Source of the DNA: Rubellimicrobium roseum | GTDB lineage: Bacteria > Pseudomonadota > Alphaproteobacteria > Rhodobacterales > Rhodobacteraceae | Reading direction: 5' to 3' | Assembly: GCF_006152145.1 (NCBI RefSeq) | Contig: NZ_VDFV01000014.1 | Location: 23,794-87,793, forward strand | Length of the DNA stretch: 64,000 nucleotides | Shown: one piece after another, positions 1-8,603 of the stretch | Layout: the number at the start of each line of letters is the position of its first letter | How positions within the stretch are numbered: the first letter of the stretch is position 1 | Made by a program: the position numbers and the translations under genes | The notes under the pieces: model-generated | What the model saw: the letters and a program-made list of their open reading frames with translations, nothing else | Database searches by the model: none | What the model was told of the DNA's origin: nothing

Positions 1-19
1 TGAACCGAGGGGTGGACGC

Positions 20-937
20 TTGGGCCGGATACTTGTGACGGGAAGCCACGGGCTGGTGGGGCGCGAACTGGTCGCGGCGCTGGAGGCGCAGGGGCACGAG
101 GTCGTGCCCTTCGACCGGCGCCATGACGGGTCCGACCTGCGGGACGTCGAGTCGGTCGCTCGCGCGCTGCAGGGCTGCGAGGGGGTGTTCCATCTGGCCG
201 CCGTGTCGCGGGTGGCCTGGGGCGAGGAGGACTCGGCGCTCTGCCATGCGATCAACGTGGACGGGACGGCGGTGCTGCTGCGCGCGGCGCTGGACCGGTC
301 CGAGGCGCCCTGGGTGGTCTTCGCGAGCTCCCGCGAGGTTTATGGCAACCCGCCGGAGGTCCCCGTCCGCGAGGACATGCCCCGCGCGCCCGTGAACGCC
401 TATGGCCGGTCCAAGCGCGACGGAGAGCTGCTGTTCGAGGAGGCCATGGCAAAGGGCCTGCGGGCCGCGCTGGTGCGGCTGTCGAACGTCTACGGGACCG
501 AGCATGACCATCCGAGCCGGGCGGTGCCGTCGCTTCTGTGGCGGGCGATGCAGGACGAGGACCTCTTGCTGACGGGCTCTGACGTCTTCTTCGACTTCGT
601 GCATGTGGAAGACTGCGTGAAGGGGCTGCTGCGCGCGGCGCAGGCTCTGCGCGAGGGTCGGTCGCTGCCGCCGCTGCACTTGGTCACGGGGGTGCCGACC
701 TCGCTGCTGGAGCTGGCGCAGGCGGCGGTGCGCGTGACAGGCTCGGGGTCGCGGATCGTGGTGCAGCCGGCGCGGAGCTTCGACGTGGAGGGCTTCTGCG
801 GCAACCCCGCGCAGGCCGAGGCGGTGCTGGGCTTTCGTCCGCGCATCGGGCTGGAGGAGGGGCTGGGGCGCCTGCGCGACCGGCTTGCGGCGCGGGGCCG
901 GGGGCCCGACGCCTTCAGCCTGTCCGAGCTGACCTGA
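20..937 (+). CDS. NAD-dependent epimerase/dehydratase (extended SDR)
   Basis: A 305-residue extended short-chain dehydrogenase, probably acting on a nucleotide sugar in the cytoplasm. The Rossmann nucleotide-binding motif GxxGxxG uses G8, G11 and G14. The catalytic pair is Y128 and K132 (YGRSK), with S103/S104 upstream in FASSREVYG. The start is a TTG preceded by a GAGGGG ribosome-binding site; an upstream gene may end with the TGA at 1-3. It leads a polysaccharide locus, so sugar-nucleotide epimerisation or dehydration is the likely job, but the exact substrate cannot be read from sequence. Its last 23 bases overlap the 3' end of the convergent membrane-protein gene. Confidence 0.85.
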   Translation: MGRILVTGSHGLVGRELVAALEAQGHEVVPFDRRHDGSDLRDVESVARALQGCEGVFHLAAVSRVAWGEEDSALCHAINVDGTAVLLRAALDRSEAPWVVFASSREVYGNPPEVPVREDMPRAPVNAYGRSKRDGELLFEEAMAKGLRAALVRLSNVYGTEHDHPSRAVPSLLWRAMQDEDLLLTGSDVFFDFVHVEDCVKGLLRAAQALREGRSLPPLHLVTGVPTSLLELAQAAVRVTGSGSRIVVQPARSFDVEGFCGNPAQAEAVLGFRPRIGLEEGLGRLRDRLAARGRGPDAFSLSELT

Positions 938-2387
938 GGCGGGGAAGGGTCGCTGGGCCGCGCGGGGCGGCCGGCGCCGCCGCCAGGAGCGCCGCGAGTA
1001 TCGGCAGGAGGAGCGCGACGCGGGCGTGGTAGCGCGGCGCGGGCTCGGAGATGCCGGCGCAGACCAGGGCGTTGACCACGATCCCGAGCCCCACCAGCCC
1101 GGCGAAGAGCCAGAGGTCGCGCCGTCCGTTGCGCCACAGGAGGGCGAGGATCGCGAGGAGGGAGAGCGCGTAGACGGCGTTGTGCGCGACGTCGAGGGCG
1201 CGGCGGGCCTCGGGCCCCAGGCGCTCCAGGCGCCCGTCCTCGAGGCTCGCGGCGACCGGGCCGTAGGCGTCTCGAAGCCAGCCGGCCTGACCCTCGGGGT
1301 GCAGCGTCATGCCGGCGCTGGTCATGAGGAGCTGCGTGCCCACGTTGGCCGCGACGGCCCGCGCCACGCCCCAGGGGTCCCAGCGCAGCACGTCCACGGC
1401 GAAGCGCACCTGCTCGCGCGCGATCCTGTCCTGCACCGGCTGGGGGAGGCGCTGGAGGGAGCCCACCCATTCGTTCTGGGCGAAGATGATGTTGGGCGCG
1501 TCGAGGCGCTTGGGGTCGTCCGAGGTCTGGAGCACGGCGTAAAGCTCGCAGGAGGGCCGCGACGGGGCGTCGGGCCCGCAGGTCTCGGCCAGGTAGGCGA
1601 GGCCCGGCCCGTCGTCGATGAGCCGGGCGGTCAGGAAGGGAAGGTAGACCACGCTCTTGTTCTCGAACCGCTCGACGAGGTTGGAGAAGATCAGACGTTC
1701 GCCGAGGCCCGCCACCGCGAGGAGACCGGCGAAGGCCAGCGCCGTCTTGGCCCGGTGGCCGGCGAGGAGGGGACTGGCCAAGAGGCAGAAGGGCAGGAGG
1801 CCCACCATCAGGAGGAGGTGGGAGGGATGCGCCAGGATCGCGGCCAGCGCGAGGAACGCGGCCAGAGCCAGCGCGCCCCAGCCCATGGCGGGGCCCCAGA
1901 CGCAGACCGTGGCCACCGTCAGGATCAGCACCGGCGCGAGGATGTCGGGCATCAGGTAGGCGACGTAGAAGGGCAGCGCCCCCAATGCGCCCGCAAGGAG
2001 CGCGAGCCCCGTCGCACGAAGGCCCGCGCCGGGCGCCACGTGCCGTGCCGCGAGCGCCGTCGCGGCGGCGATGACGGCGAGGTTCGCGATCACCACCGCT
2101 TCGAGCGAGAGGACACGGTCGAGCAGCGCCATGACCGCGGAATAGGCGGCCGAGCGGCTGCCGACGACGGTGGTGTCGGGTTCCGCGGCGGGCGGCGCGG
2201 GCGATGGGGCCTCGGAGGCGGGTGGGGCGGCCTCGGCGGGCGGCAGGGCCTCGGCGAGGCCCAGCATGGCCTGGCCCTGGTCGATGTAGCCGACCGTGTC
2301 GAAGTAGAAGAGCGGCGCCCCGTTCGCGAAAAGGACGGACAGGCAGGCCAGGAGGCCGAGCGCGAGCAGGGCGGAATGTCGGAGCAT
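915..2387 (-). CDS. polytopic membrane protein, GT-C-like
   Basis: A multi-pass inner-membrane protein of 490 residues from the chosen ATG (MLRHS, with a GAAGG ribosome-binding site); an in-frame ATG at 2420 would add 11 residues but has no clear site. The first helix (about 5-22) is followed by FDTVGY (D30-Y34), which resembles the acidic first-loop motif of GT-C glycosyltransferases. A Pro/Ala-rich stretch around residues 50-70 lies in the same predicted periplasmic loop. Near the C terminus SEPAPRYHARV precedes the last helix, like the E-x-RY motif of PMT/ArnT-type enzymes. A lipid-linked sugar transferase for surface glycans is an inference from this and from the glycosyltransferase neighbours. 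No family is firmly recognised. Confidence 0.7.
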   Translation of the reverse strand: MLRHSALLALGLLACLSVLFANGAPLFYFDTVGYIDQGQAMLGLAEALPPAEAAPPASEAPSPAPPAAEPDTTVVGSRSAAYSAVMALLDRVLSLEAVVIANLAVIAAATALAARHVAPGAGLRATGLALLAGALGALPFYVAYLMPDILAPVLILTVATVCVWGPAMGWGALALAAFLALAAILAHPSHLLLMVGLLPFCLLASPLLAGHRAKTALAFAGLLAVAGLGERLIFSNLVERFENKSVVYLPFLTARLIDDGPGLAYLAETCGPDAPSRPSCELYAVLQTSDDPKRLDAPNIIFAQNEWVGSLQRLPQPVQDRIAREQVRFAVDVLRWDPWGVARAVAANVGTQLLMTSAGMTLHPEGQAGWLRDAYGPVAASLEDGRLERLGPEARRALDVAHNAVYALSLLAILALLWRNGRRDLWLFAGLVGLGIVVNALVCAGISEPAPRYHARVALLLPILAALLAAAPAAPRGPATLPRLRSARTG

Positions 2388-2557
2388 GGAACCTTCGGGT
2401 GGCAGGAGGCCGTTCGCCATGATCGGGGTTGAGCCCTCCGAGTCAATTCGCGGGTGCGGCACGAGGCGGGATGCCGCCCCGTCCGGGACGTGGGCGGGTT
2501 GCCAAGCGGCGCGCGGCCCGTCTTGATGGCGCGGCCCCTCGGGAGGTCCCGCTCGCC

Positions 2558-3535
2558 ATGACGCGCGTCCATGTCACCGTTCCGGCCTACAACGCCGCCT
2601 GGTCGATCGGCGACACGCTGCGCTCGATCCGGGCCCAGTCCCTGACGGACTATCGCGTGACGGTCGTCGATGACGGCTCGACCGAGGAGATGGGCCCCGT
2701 GATTGCGCCGCTGATCGCGGACGACGAACGGTTCCGGGTCATCCGGCAGGCCAACGGCGGTCTGGCGGCGGCGCGGAACCGGGGGCTGGCCGAGGCGACG
2801 GCGCCCTACGCGGCCTTCGTCGATTCGGACGACCTCTGGCATCCCGATTTCCTCGCCCGGCTGGTGGAGGCTCTGGAAGCCCGGCGCGACGCGCCCTTCG
2901 CCTACTGCCATTCGCTGCGGGTGGACGAGGCGAACCGGCTGATTCCCGGCGCGCGCTGGTCCTATGTGCCGCGCCACGACCTTCGGGGGCTGCTGACGCT
3001 GAACACGGTGGGATCGGGCAGCGCGGCCGTCTACCGGACCGAAGCGATCCGGGCGGCCGGGGGCTACGACACCTCGCTGCGCGAGCGGGGGGCCGAGGGC
3101 GCGGAGGACTGGAAGCTGAATCTGCGGCTGGCGGCGCGGGCCTCGCCCGTGCTGGTGCCGGAGTACCTGGCCGCCTATCGGCTGGTCGCGCGCAGCATGT
3201 CGCAGGGCCACCCGGCGCGGCAGCTTCGCGCCGGTCGCACGGTGCTGGAGGACCTGGCCCGCGAGATCGATCTGCCGCCCGAGGAGGTGCGCCACGCGCG
3301 CACGGCGATGAACGGCTGGCTTCTGGAGGCCTTCCTGCGGCGGCGCGAGTTCGGCACGGTGGCGGCGCTCCTGGTCGAAAGCTACCTGCGCAACCCGCTG
3401 TGGTTCCGGGCGCGCGAGCTGCGGTCCATCCATGCCATGAAGGTGAGGAGCCGCCTCGCCGACCGGGGCGAGCGGATGCACCTCGCGGATCTGGAGGAGG
3501 CGGAGGGGCGGCGGCCCTTCGCCTTCCTGCGCTAG
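2558..3535 (+). CDS. glycosyltransferase family 2
   Basis: A 325-residue cytoplasmic GT-A fold glycosyltransferase. It starts like the family (MTRVHVTVPAYN), with the nucleotide-binding VVDDGS (D38, D39) and the metal-binding DSDD at 89-92. The start is the ATG with GGAGG about ten bases upstream; a longer in-frame reading begins at 2429 but its first 43 residues are Arg/Pro-rich and unlike protein of this family. It is transcribed divergently from the membrane protein gene. Its TAG stop overlaps the TAG stop of the next, convergent glycosyltransferase on a shared CTAG. Donor and acceptor are unknown; a role in the local surface polysaccharide is inferred from context. Confidence 0.88.
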   Translation: MTRVHVTVPAYNAAWSIGDTLRSIRAQSLTDYRVTVVDDGSTEEMGPVIAPLIADDERFRVIRQANGGLAAARNRGLAEATAPYAAFVDSDDLWHPDFLARLVEALEARRDAPFAYCHSLRVDEANRLIPGARWSYVPRHDLRGLLTLNTVGSGSAAVYRTEAIRAAGGYDTSLRERGAEGAEDWKLNLRLAARASPVLVPEYLAAYRLVARSMSQGHPARQLRAGRTVLEDLAREIDLPPEEVRHARTAMNGWLLEAFLRRREFGTVAALLVESYLRNPLWFRARELRSIHAMKVRSRLADRGERMHLADLEEAEGRRPFAFLR

Positions 3536-4920
3536 GCGCGGCGGTCGGCCTTGGCCTCCCAGGCGGACAGGAAGCCGCGCCATTGCTGGTACTGCTCGTC
3601 CCAGGTCCAGGGAGAGCGGCGGGGGCCGTAATGCATCGCCATGTACCCGAGGCTCGTGTCCAGGCGCGCGAACTCGTCATGCGTGAGAGGCACGATGACA
3701 TCGTCGGCCGCAAGCGCCCGCAGATAGGCGGGGCCGAGGTGCCGGACGAGGTAGGGGCGCAGGTGACGGCCGGCCCAGGGCTCGGCCCCGATGGCGCGGG
3801 GCAGGTGGCCCAGGATGCGGTGGCCGTAGCGCAGCTCGACGAAGCCGGGGCGCAGGCGGTCCAGCGTGGCTTCGGCGGCCTCGATCCCGTCGCGGAGGTC
3901 GAGCCTGAGGTCGGGTTTGCCGACGGGGTCGCGGCCTTCCAGGGCGAAGCTCCTCCAGGCCCGGAAGGTCGGCAGGCGGTCGCCCACGCCGCGGATGTAC
4001 CAGTAGGATTGGAGCGAGCGGAAAAGGAGCGAATGGAGCCGCCGGAACCCGATCCGGTCGAGAGGCGGCAGGAGCCGGGCCAGGAGGTCCATGATCCAGT
4101 CGGTCCCGCGCCCGCCCCCCAGCAGCAGCCGGTCGAGAAGGTCGGACTTGCGCGAGGACCAGCGCCGCCAGATCACCGCCTTGAGGTCGTTGCGAGCCTG
4201 GGGATGGGTCTGGGCGATCAGGATGTCGGCCCGCCCTTCCTCGCGCGAGCGGCGGAACGACTTGTCCACCAGCATCGTCTCGTGCTCGTGGTGGTGGCCG
4301 AAGGCGCGGGGGGCGACCACGACGGGCACGCCCCCTTCGATGAGGCGCAGCCCGAGTTCGTAGTCCTCGCGCGCGCGCAGTCGGGGGTCGAGGCCGCCGA
4401 TGGCGTCCCAGGTGGACCGGGCCATCGACAGGTTGCCGGTCAGGACGTCGGTGTAGCGCATCCGGTGGCCGGGCTCGACGAGGGCGGCGAAGTGCTGCGT
4501 CCACCAGTGGCGCACGCCCAGCCGGAAGGCGCTGCGCGAGGCCATGGGACAGGGGGGGTAGGGGCCCAGGATTGCGGCCTGCGGCTGGGCCTCGTGCGCC
4601 TCGACATGGGCGGCCACGAAGTCGGGGAGGGGCTCCACGTCGTCGTCGAGGAAGATGAGGAAGGGCGCGCGGGCCGCCGCCGCGCCCGCGTTGCGCGCCC
4701 CGGCGGGACCCAGGCCCGGCAGCTCCACGACCGAGAGGGGCAGGTGCCCGAGCCGGTCGAGAAGGGCCCGCGTCCCGTCCCGGCAACCGTCGGCGCAGAC
4801 GACGATCTCCATCTGCGCGAGGGGATAGGTCTGGCGCTCCAGCGCGCCGAGCGTCTGTTCCAGCCGCTCGGCGCGGTTGTGGGTCGGGATGACGATGGAA
4901 ACGGAAGGCATCGTGGTCAT
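3532..4920 (-). CDS. glycosyltransferase family 2
   Basis: A 462-residue family-2 glycosyltransferase. The GT-A domain covers roughly residues 5-240, with SIVIPTHNR at the start, ADGCRDGT at 43-50 and a DDD metal site at 92-94. The long C-terminal half (about 240-462) has no motif I recognise. The start ATG overlaps the TGA of the upstream glycosyltransferase by one base (TGATG), so the two are probably translated in a coupled way. A second ATG three codons in (MPSVS) is an alternative start. Confidence 0.88.
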   Translation of the reverse strand: MTTMPSVSIVIPTHNRAERLEQTLGALERQTYPLAQMEIVVCADGCRDGTRALLDRLGHLPLSVVELPGLGPAGARNAGAAAARAPFLIFLDDDVEPLPDFVAAHVEAHEAQPQAAILGPYPPCPMASRSAFRLGVRHWWTQHFAALVEPGHRMRYTDVLTGNLSMARSTWDAIGGLDPRLRAREDYELGLRLIEGGVPVVVAPRAFGHHHEHETMLVDKSFRRSREEGRADILIAQTHPQARNDLKAVIWRRWSSRKSDLLDRLLLGGGRGTDWIMDLLARLLPPLDRIGFRRLHSLLFRSLQSYWYIRGVGDRLPTFRAWRSFALEGRDPVGKPDLRLDLRDGIEAAEATLDRLRPGFVELRYGHRILGHLPRAIGAEPWAGRHLRPYLVRHLGPAYLRALAADDVIVPLTHDEFARLDTSLGYMAMHYGPRRSPWTWDEQYQQWRGFLSAWEAKADRRA

Positions 4921-6083
4921 CAGGCGCGTCCCCGTCGGGCGGTGATATAGGCGCCCGGGCCGGCCGCGCCGCCCCTGAGCCGAGAGGCCGCGAGCGGCAG
5001 CGGCGCCGCGCCCGGACGGCGGAGGGCCGCGCGCGCGAAGCCGCCCAGCTCGCGACGGAGCCAGCGGAGGAACTCGGTCAGGCTGCTCAGGTCGCGCTCG
5101 TAGAGCAGCGCCTTGCAGAGGACGGCGGAGCCCGCGACCTCGTAGCCGTAGAGCTGGCGGGTCAGTTCCGCCTGCGACCGGCGATGGCGGTGCCAGTTCA
5201 GCGCCTCGGGGTCGTAGACGATCCGGTAGCCGGCGGCGAGGATGCGGCGGAACATGTCCGAATCGCCCCCGGCCTGGGTGGCTGTCCCGGCGTCCAGCGC
5301 CTCGTCGAAGGACCCGACGAGATCCACGACCGAGCGGCGCAACGCCATGTTCACCCCGGCGCCGGCATGCCAGCCCAGAAGGGGGGATTGGCTGAAGGGG
5401 TCGTAGACGATCCGCTTGAAGCCGCGCAGGAAGCCGCCGTAGCTCTGGAAGGCGATCTGGGCGTCGCTTTCGAGCTCCATCGGCATGGTCGAGCCGGTTG
5501 CCGCGAGGACCAGCGGGTCGGCGAAGTTGCCCGCCAGCGCCCGCAGCCAGAGCGGGTCGGGGGCGGCGTCGTCGTCCGTGAAGGCCACGATGTCGGTGCG
5601 CGCCTCACGGAGCGCGCGGTTGCGCGCCACGTCGAGGCCCGGCCGCTCCTCGAGCACGTAGCGCAGGCGCGGGAAGCGGGCGACCAGCTCGCGCGTGCCC
5701 TGGGTCGCCGGGGCGTTGTCGACGATGATGATCTCCTGCCCGTCGTCGGGCATCGCCAGCAGCGCGGCGATGCAGCGCTCCAGGTCCTCGGTCCGGTCGC
5801 GGGTGCAGACGGCGACCGTGGTCGTCAGCGACGGCGGGGGCGGGTCCTGCGGGACGGCGACCCGGAGCCGATCGCGCAGCCAGGCCTCCCAGAAGGCGGA
5901 GTCGGCGGCGCGCAGCAGCCGCTTCTGCAGGTCGTCCGGATCGTCCGTGCCGAGGGAGATCAGCGCCTGCCCGGCGGGACGCCCGGCGACCCTGAGCAGG
6001 ACCAGCGCTCTCTCGTACTTGGCGGCCAGATTCAGGGCCGGAGGCAGCCTGTCGATGTCAAGGTCCAGAACGGCGATCGCCAT
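4920..6083 (-). CDS. glycosyltransferase family 2 with N-terminal extension
   Basis: A 387-residue protein. The glycosyltransferase domain begins only around residue 85 (TTTVAVCTRDR, then IIIVDNAP) with the metal-binding DDD at 170-172. The first 80 residues form a separate segment opening with MAIAVLDLDIDRLP, which I cannot assign. The ATG at 6083 was chosen because it has GGAGG upstream; the reading frame stays open to 6161, but those extra residues are basic and unlikely to be coding. The C-terminal quarter (HRHRRSQAELTRQLYGYE onwards) is typical of polysaccharide-cluster transferases. It follows the next glycosyltransferase on the same strand but is separated from it by a hairpin, so it may have its own promoter. 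Confidence 0.85.
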   Translation of the reverse strand: MAIAVLDLDIDRLPPALNLAAKYERALVLLRVAGRPAGQALISLGTDDPDDLQKRLLRAADSAFWEAWLRDRLRVAVPQDPPPPSLTTTVAVCTRDRTEDLERCIAALLAMPDDGQEIIIVDNAPATQGTRELVARFPRLRYVLEERPGLDVARNRALREARTDIVAFTDDDAAPDPLWLRALAGNFADPLVLAATGSTMPMELESDAQIAFQSYGGFLRGFKRIVYDPFSQSPLLGWHAGAGVNMALRRSVVDLVGSFDEALDAGTATQAGGDSDMFRRILAAGYRIVYDPEALNWHRHRRSQAELTRQLYGYEVAGSAVLCKALLYERDLSSLTEFLRWLRRELGGFARAALRRPGAAPLPLAASRLRGGAAGPGAYITARRGRA

Positions 6084-6150
6084 GGCGTGTCTTGTCCTCC
6101 ATCCCTCGCGCCGCGCCTCGGGCACGGGTCGGCGATATTCAGTCACGATG

Positions 6151-6172
6151 GCGGGCCGCAACCTCGGCCCGC
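6151..6172 (-). terminator. candidate hairpin terminator
   Basis: A perfect 8-bp GC stem (6151-6158 with 6165-6172, six-base loop) begins three bases beyond the stop codon of the upstream glycosyltransferase. There is no T-run, so it may only weaken read-through into the next gene or protect the mRNA end. Confidence 0.5.
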
Positions 6173-6174
6173 GC

Positions 6175-7194
6175 TCAGGTGGGTCGCCGGCGCAGCGCCT
6201 GGCGCAGGCCGAACAGGCCGATGCCCCGAGCCTTGCCCAGGATGCGGGTCGAGCGGCTGCAGATCAGGGCCTCGCGCAACTGCACCAGGGCGGCGGCGTG
6301 ATGGCCCTTCTTGAAGCCTTCGTAGGCCCAGTGGAGCGCCAGCTCGGCCCAGGCCTCGTAGGAGCGCCGGTTCGCCGCGAGCGCGGGCTTGGGAAGGTAG
6401 CCGCGGCAGAGCTGGGACGCGAGGCGCAGGTCCTTGATGTTCTGGCCCGACCGGATCGACCGCTTCGTCAGCGAGTCGGAGGAATCCTGGTAGTAGGCCA
6501 GCAGGTCGGGATGGTAGCCGACCGGGTAATGCGCGGCGATCCGGACCCACATCTCCCAGTCCTCGCCGCAGGTCCTGATCCGGTCGTCGAAGCCGCCCAG
6601 ACGTTCGTAGACCTCGCGCCGGACGGCGATGCTGGGGGTCTGGATCAACTGCCGCGCCGCGATCCTGTCCAGCCAGTTCTCGATGATGCCCGGCGTCTCG
6701 CGCTCGGTGCGGATGTCCCATTCCCATTTGGGGGTGCCGTCCGGGTCCACGATGGCGTGGCGGCAGAACGCCGCGCCGGCCTCGGGATGGACGGCGAAGA
6801 CCGCGCCGAGCCGGTCGTAGAAGCCGGGCGCCACGAAGTCGTCGGCATGAAGGATGTGGACGAGGTGCCCCCGCGCGCGGGCGATGCAGGTGTTGAAGTT
6901 GCGGCTGTGCCCCACGTTCTGCGGTTGGCGGAAGAACTCGGCCCGCCCGCCGCCGAGTTCCTGCACGACCGATCCGGGGTCGTCCTTCGTCGAGAAGTCG
7001 TCCACCACCTCGATCTGCATGACGGAGGGGTCGGGGCATTGGTCGAGGACGCTGCCCAGGCTGCGGCGCAGGTCATGGGCCGCATTGTAGACCGGGATCA
7101 TCACCGACCAGAGCGGACGTTCCGTCCCATCGGGGACGGGGGCGATCACGCCGCGATGAAGCCGGTCGAGGTCTTCCGTTGCCGTGGGATTCAT
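6175..7194 (-). CDS. glycosyltransferase family 2
   Basis: A 339-residue GT-A glycosyltransferase. Visible motifs are SVMIPVYN (30-37), EVVDDFS (62-68) and the HADDF acidic metal site at 116-120. The helical C-terminal part (after about residue 230) has no membrane segment, which suggests a soluble or peripheral enzyme. It lies downstream of the ABC exporter genes on the same strand, separated by 137 bp that contain a GC hairpin. It probably adds one sugar to the chain exported by that transporter; the sugar is unknown. Confidence 0.88.
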   Translation of the reverse strand: MNPTATEDLDRLHRGVIAPVPDGTERPLWSVMIPVYNAAHDLRRSLGSVLDQCPDPSVMQIEVVDDFSTKDDPGSVVQELGGGRAEFFRQPQNVGHSRNFNTCIARARGHLVHILHADDFVAPGFYDRLGAVFAVHPEAGAAFCRHAIVDPDGTPKWEWDIRTERETPGIIENWLDRIAARQLIQTPSIAVRREVYERLGGFDDRIRTCGEDWEMWVRIAAHYPVGYHPDLLAYYQDSSDSLTKRSIRSGQNIKDLRLASQLCRGYLPKPALAANRRSYEAWAELALHWAYEGFKKGHHAAALVQLREALICSRSTRILGKARGIGLFGLRQALRRRPT

Positions 7195-7285
7195 TCGCGA
7201 AAGGTCCCGTTTGCAGATGGCCGGATGGAGCCTGGGGTCGTGCCGTCAGGGCGGCCGCCCGCCCCCTGCGCGGCCCGCCAGACGG

Positions 7286-7301
7286 GGGTCGCGGGCGACC
7301 C
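7286..7301 (-). terminator. weak hairpin between exporter and glycosyltransferase genes
   Basis: A six- to seven-base perfect stem (GGGTCG with CGACCC) about 30 bases beyond the stop of the ATPase gene, without a T-run. A separate 12-base palindrome lies at 7249-7260. Termination here is possible but unproven. Confidence 0.35.
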
Positions 7302-7331
7302 GGCGCTTTGACGTCCCATGCGATGCCCCAT

Positions 7332-8603
7332 TCAGCCGGTTCCCGAATACCGGACCGGACCCTCGGTCCGGGTGGTGAGCTCCCACCGTGCGGGAGGGTT
7401 CAGGACGCCCTCCGTCGAGCGGACGCCGATGACGTTGAAGCCGTAGACGTTGTAGTGCGAATCGTAGGCGCCCTTCCAGTCGGGGTCGTAGAGCCCGACC
7501 GCGACGGTGTAGTCGCCGGCCACGAGGTCCAGGCGCTCGATCCGCAGCCGGACCGATCCGGTCCCGCCGACGGGCAGCTCCATGTGGCTGACCTGCGTGT
7601 TGGTGTCGAAGCAGCTGGTGCCGTTCGGCAACTTGATGGCGATCGCGGCGACGATCCCGTCGAGCGAGGCCCGGGCCGCGTAGTCGATCTCGACCATCAG
7701 CCCCGCCCCGGCGGTGATGCTGCCCGTGGGCGCGCCGTCGAGCCTCAGGATCCGGACGGCGGTGATCTCGGCCTCGAGGGTGCCGAAGCGGTTGATGCCC
7801 TGCCGCAGCGTCCGTCCCCCTGGCAGGAGCCGGTCGGGGACGTCCGAGGCCTCGGCGCCGTTGCCGGCCTCGGTGCCCGCAGCCTCGTAGACCGGCATGA
7901 CGTCGGTCGTGGGGCCGAAGGCGACCACGCGGCCCTTGCGAAGATAGAGCACGTCGTCACAGAGCGCCCGCACGAGGGACGCGTCATGCGACACGAAGAA
8001 GATCGTGCGGCCGGAGGCCTTGATCTCGTTGATGCGGGCCAGGCACTTGCGCTGGAAGGTGGCGTCGCCGACCGCCAGCACCTCGTCGATCAGCAGGATG
8101 TCGGGATCGACATGGATCGCCACCGAGAAGGCCAGTCGCATCTTCATGCCGGTGCTGTAGGTCCGCAGGGGCGCGTCGATGGCGTCCTCCAGCTCGGCGA
8201 AGGCGATGATCTCGGCGGCGCGGGCCTGGACCTCGCGCCGCGACATGCCGGCGACCAGACCCGCGAGCATCATGTTCTCGCGCCCCGTGAGGTCGTCGGT
8301 GAGGCCCGCCCCGATGTCGAGCACCGCCCCCGTGCGGCCGTGGATCTCGACCGAGCCCTCGTCGGGCCGGCCCACGCCGGCGATGAGCCGCAGCAGGCTC
8401 GACTTGCCGGCGCCGTTGCGGCCCACCACGCCCACCGTGCGGCCGGGCTCCACCTCGAAGGAGACGTCCCGCAGGCCCCAGACGTATTCGGCCGGCGTCC
8501 GCCGGAAGCCCGAGCGCACCAGGTCGCGCAGGGTCCTTTGCCCCTTGGAGCCCACGACCCGATAGCGCTTGCCGAGTTGCGAAACCCGTAACGAGCCGTG
8601 CAA
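7332..8603 (-). CDS. wzt: polysaccharide ABC exporter ATPase with Wzt-type C-terminal domain
   Basis: A 423-residue ATP-binding subunit of an ABC-2 exporter for O-antigen or capsule. The Walker A motif GRNGAGKSS is at 61-69, the signature region YSTGMKMRLAF at about 149-159 (with the STGM form seen in this subfamily) and Walker B DILLIDE at 168-174. Residues from about 255 form an additional beta-rich domain like the Wzt C-terminal domain, which in known systems recognises the modified end of the finished chain. Translation starts at a TTG directly after the TGA of the permease gene (TGATTG), so synthesis of the two subunits is probably coupled. The extra domain argues for O-antigen-type export over a KpsT-type capsule ATPase. 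Confidence 0.9.
   Translation of the reverse strand: MHGSLRVSQLGKRYRVVGSKGQRTLRDLVRSGFRRTPAEYVWGLRDVSFEVEPGRTVGVVGRNGAGKSSLLRLIAGVGRPDEGSVEIHGRTGAVLDIGAGLTDDLTGRENMMLAGLVAGMSRREVQARAAEIIAFAELEDAIDAPLRTYSTGMKMRLAFSVAIHVDPDILLIDEVLAVGDATFQRKCLARINEIKASGRTIFFVSHDASLVRALCDDVLYLRKGRVVAFGPTTDVMPVYEAAGTEAGNGAEASDVPDRLLPGGRTLRQGINRFGTLEAEITAVRILRLDGAPTGSITAGAGLMVEIDYAARASLDGIVAAIAIKLPNGTSCFDTNTQVSHMELPVGGTGSVRLRIERLDLVAGDYTVAVGLYDPDWKGAYDSHYNVYGFNVIGVRSTEGVLNPPARWELTTRTEGPVRYSGTG

Noticed and set aside
1026..2432. 468-codon plus-strand open frame opposite the membrane protein
   Set aside because: It is antisense to a clear multi-helix protein, rich in Arg, Gly, Glu and Gln with no fold or motif, as expected of high-GC shadow frames.
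2090..3583. 497-codon minus-strand open frame over the first glycosyltransferase
   Set aside because: It lies opposite VVDDGS/DSDD-containing sequence and is low in complexity; the plus-strand gene explains the region.
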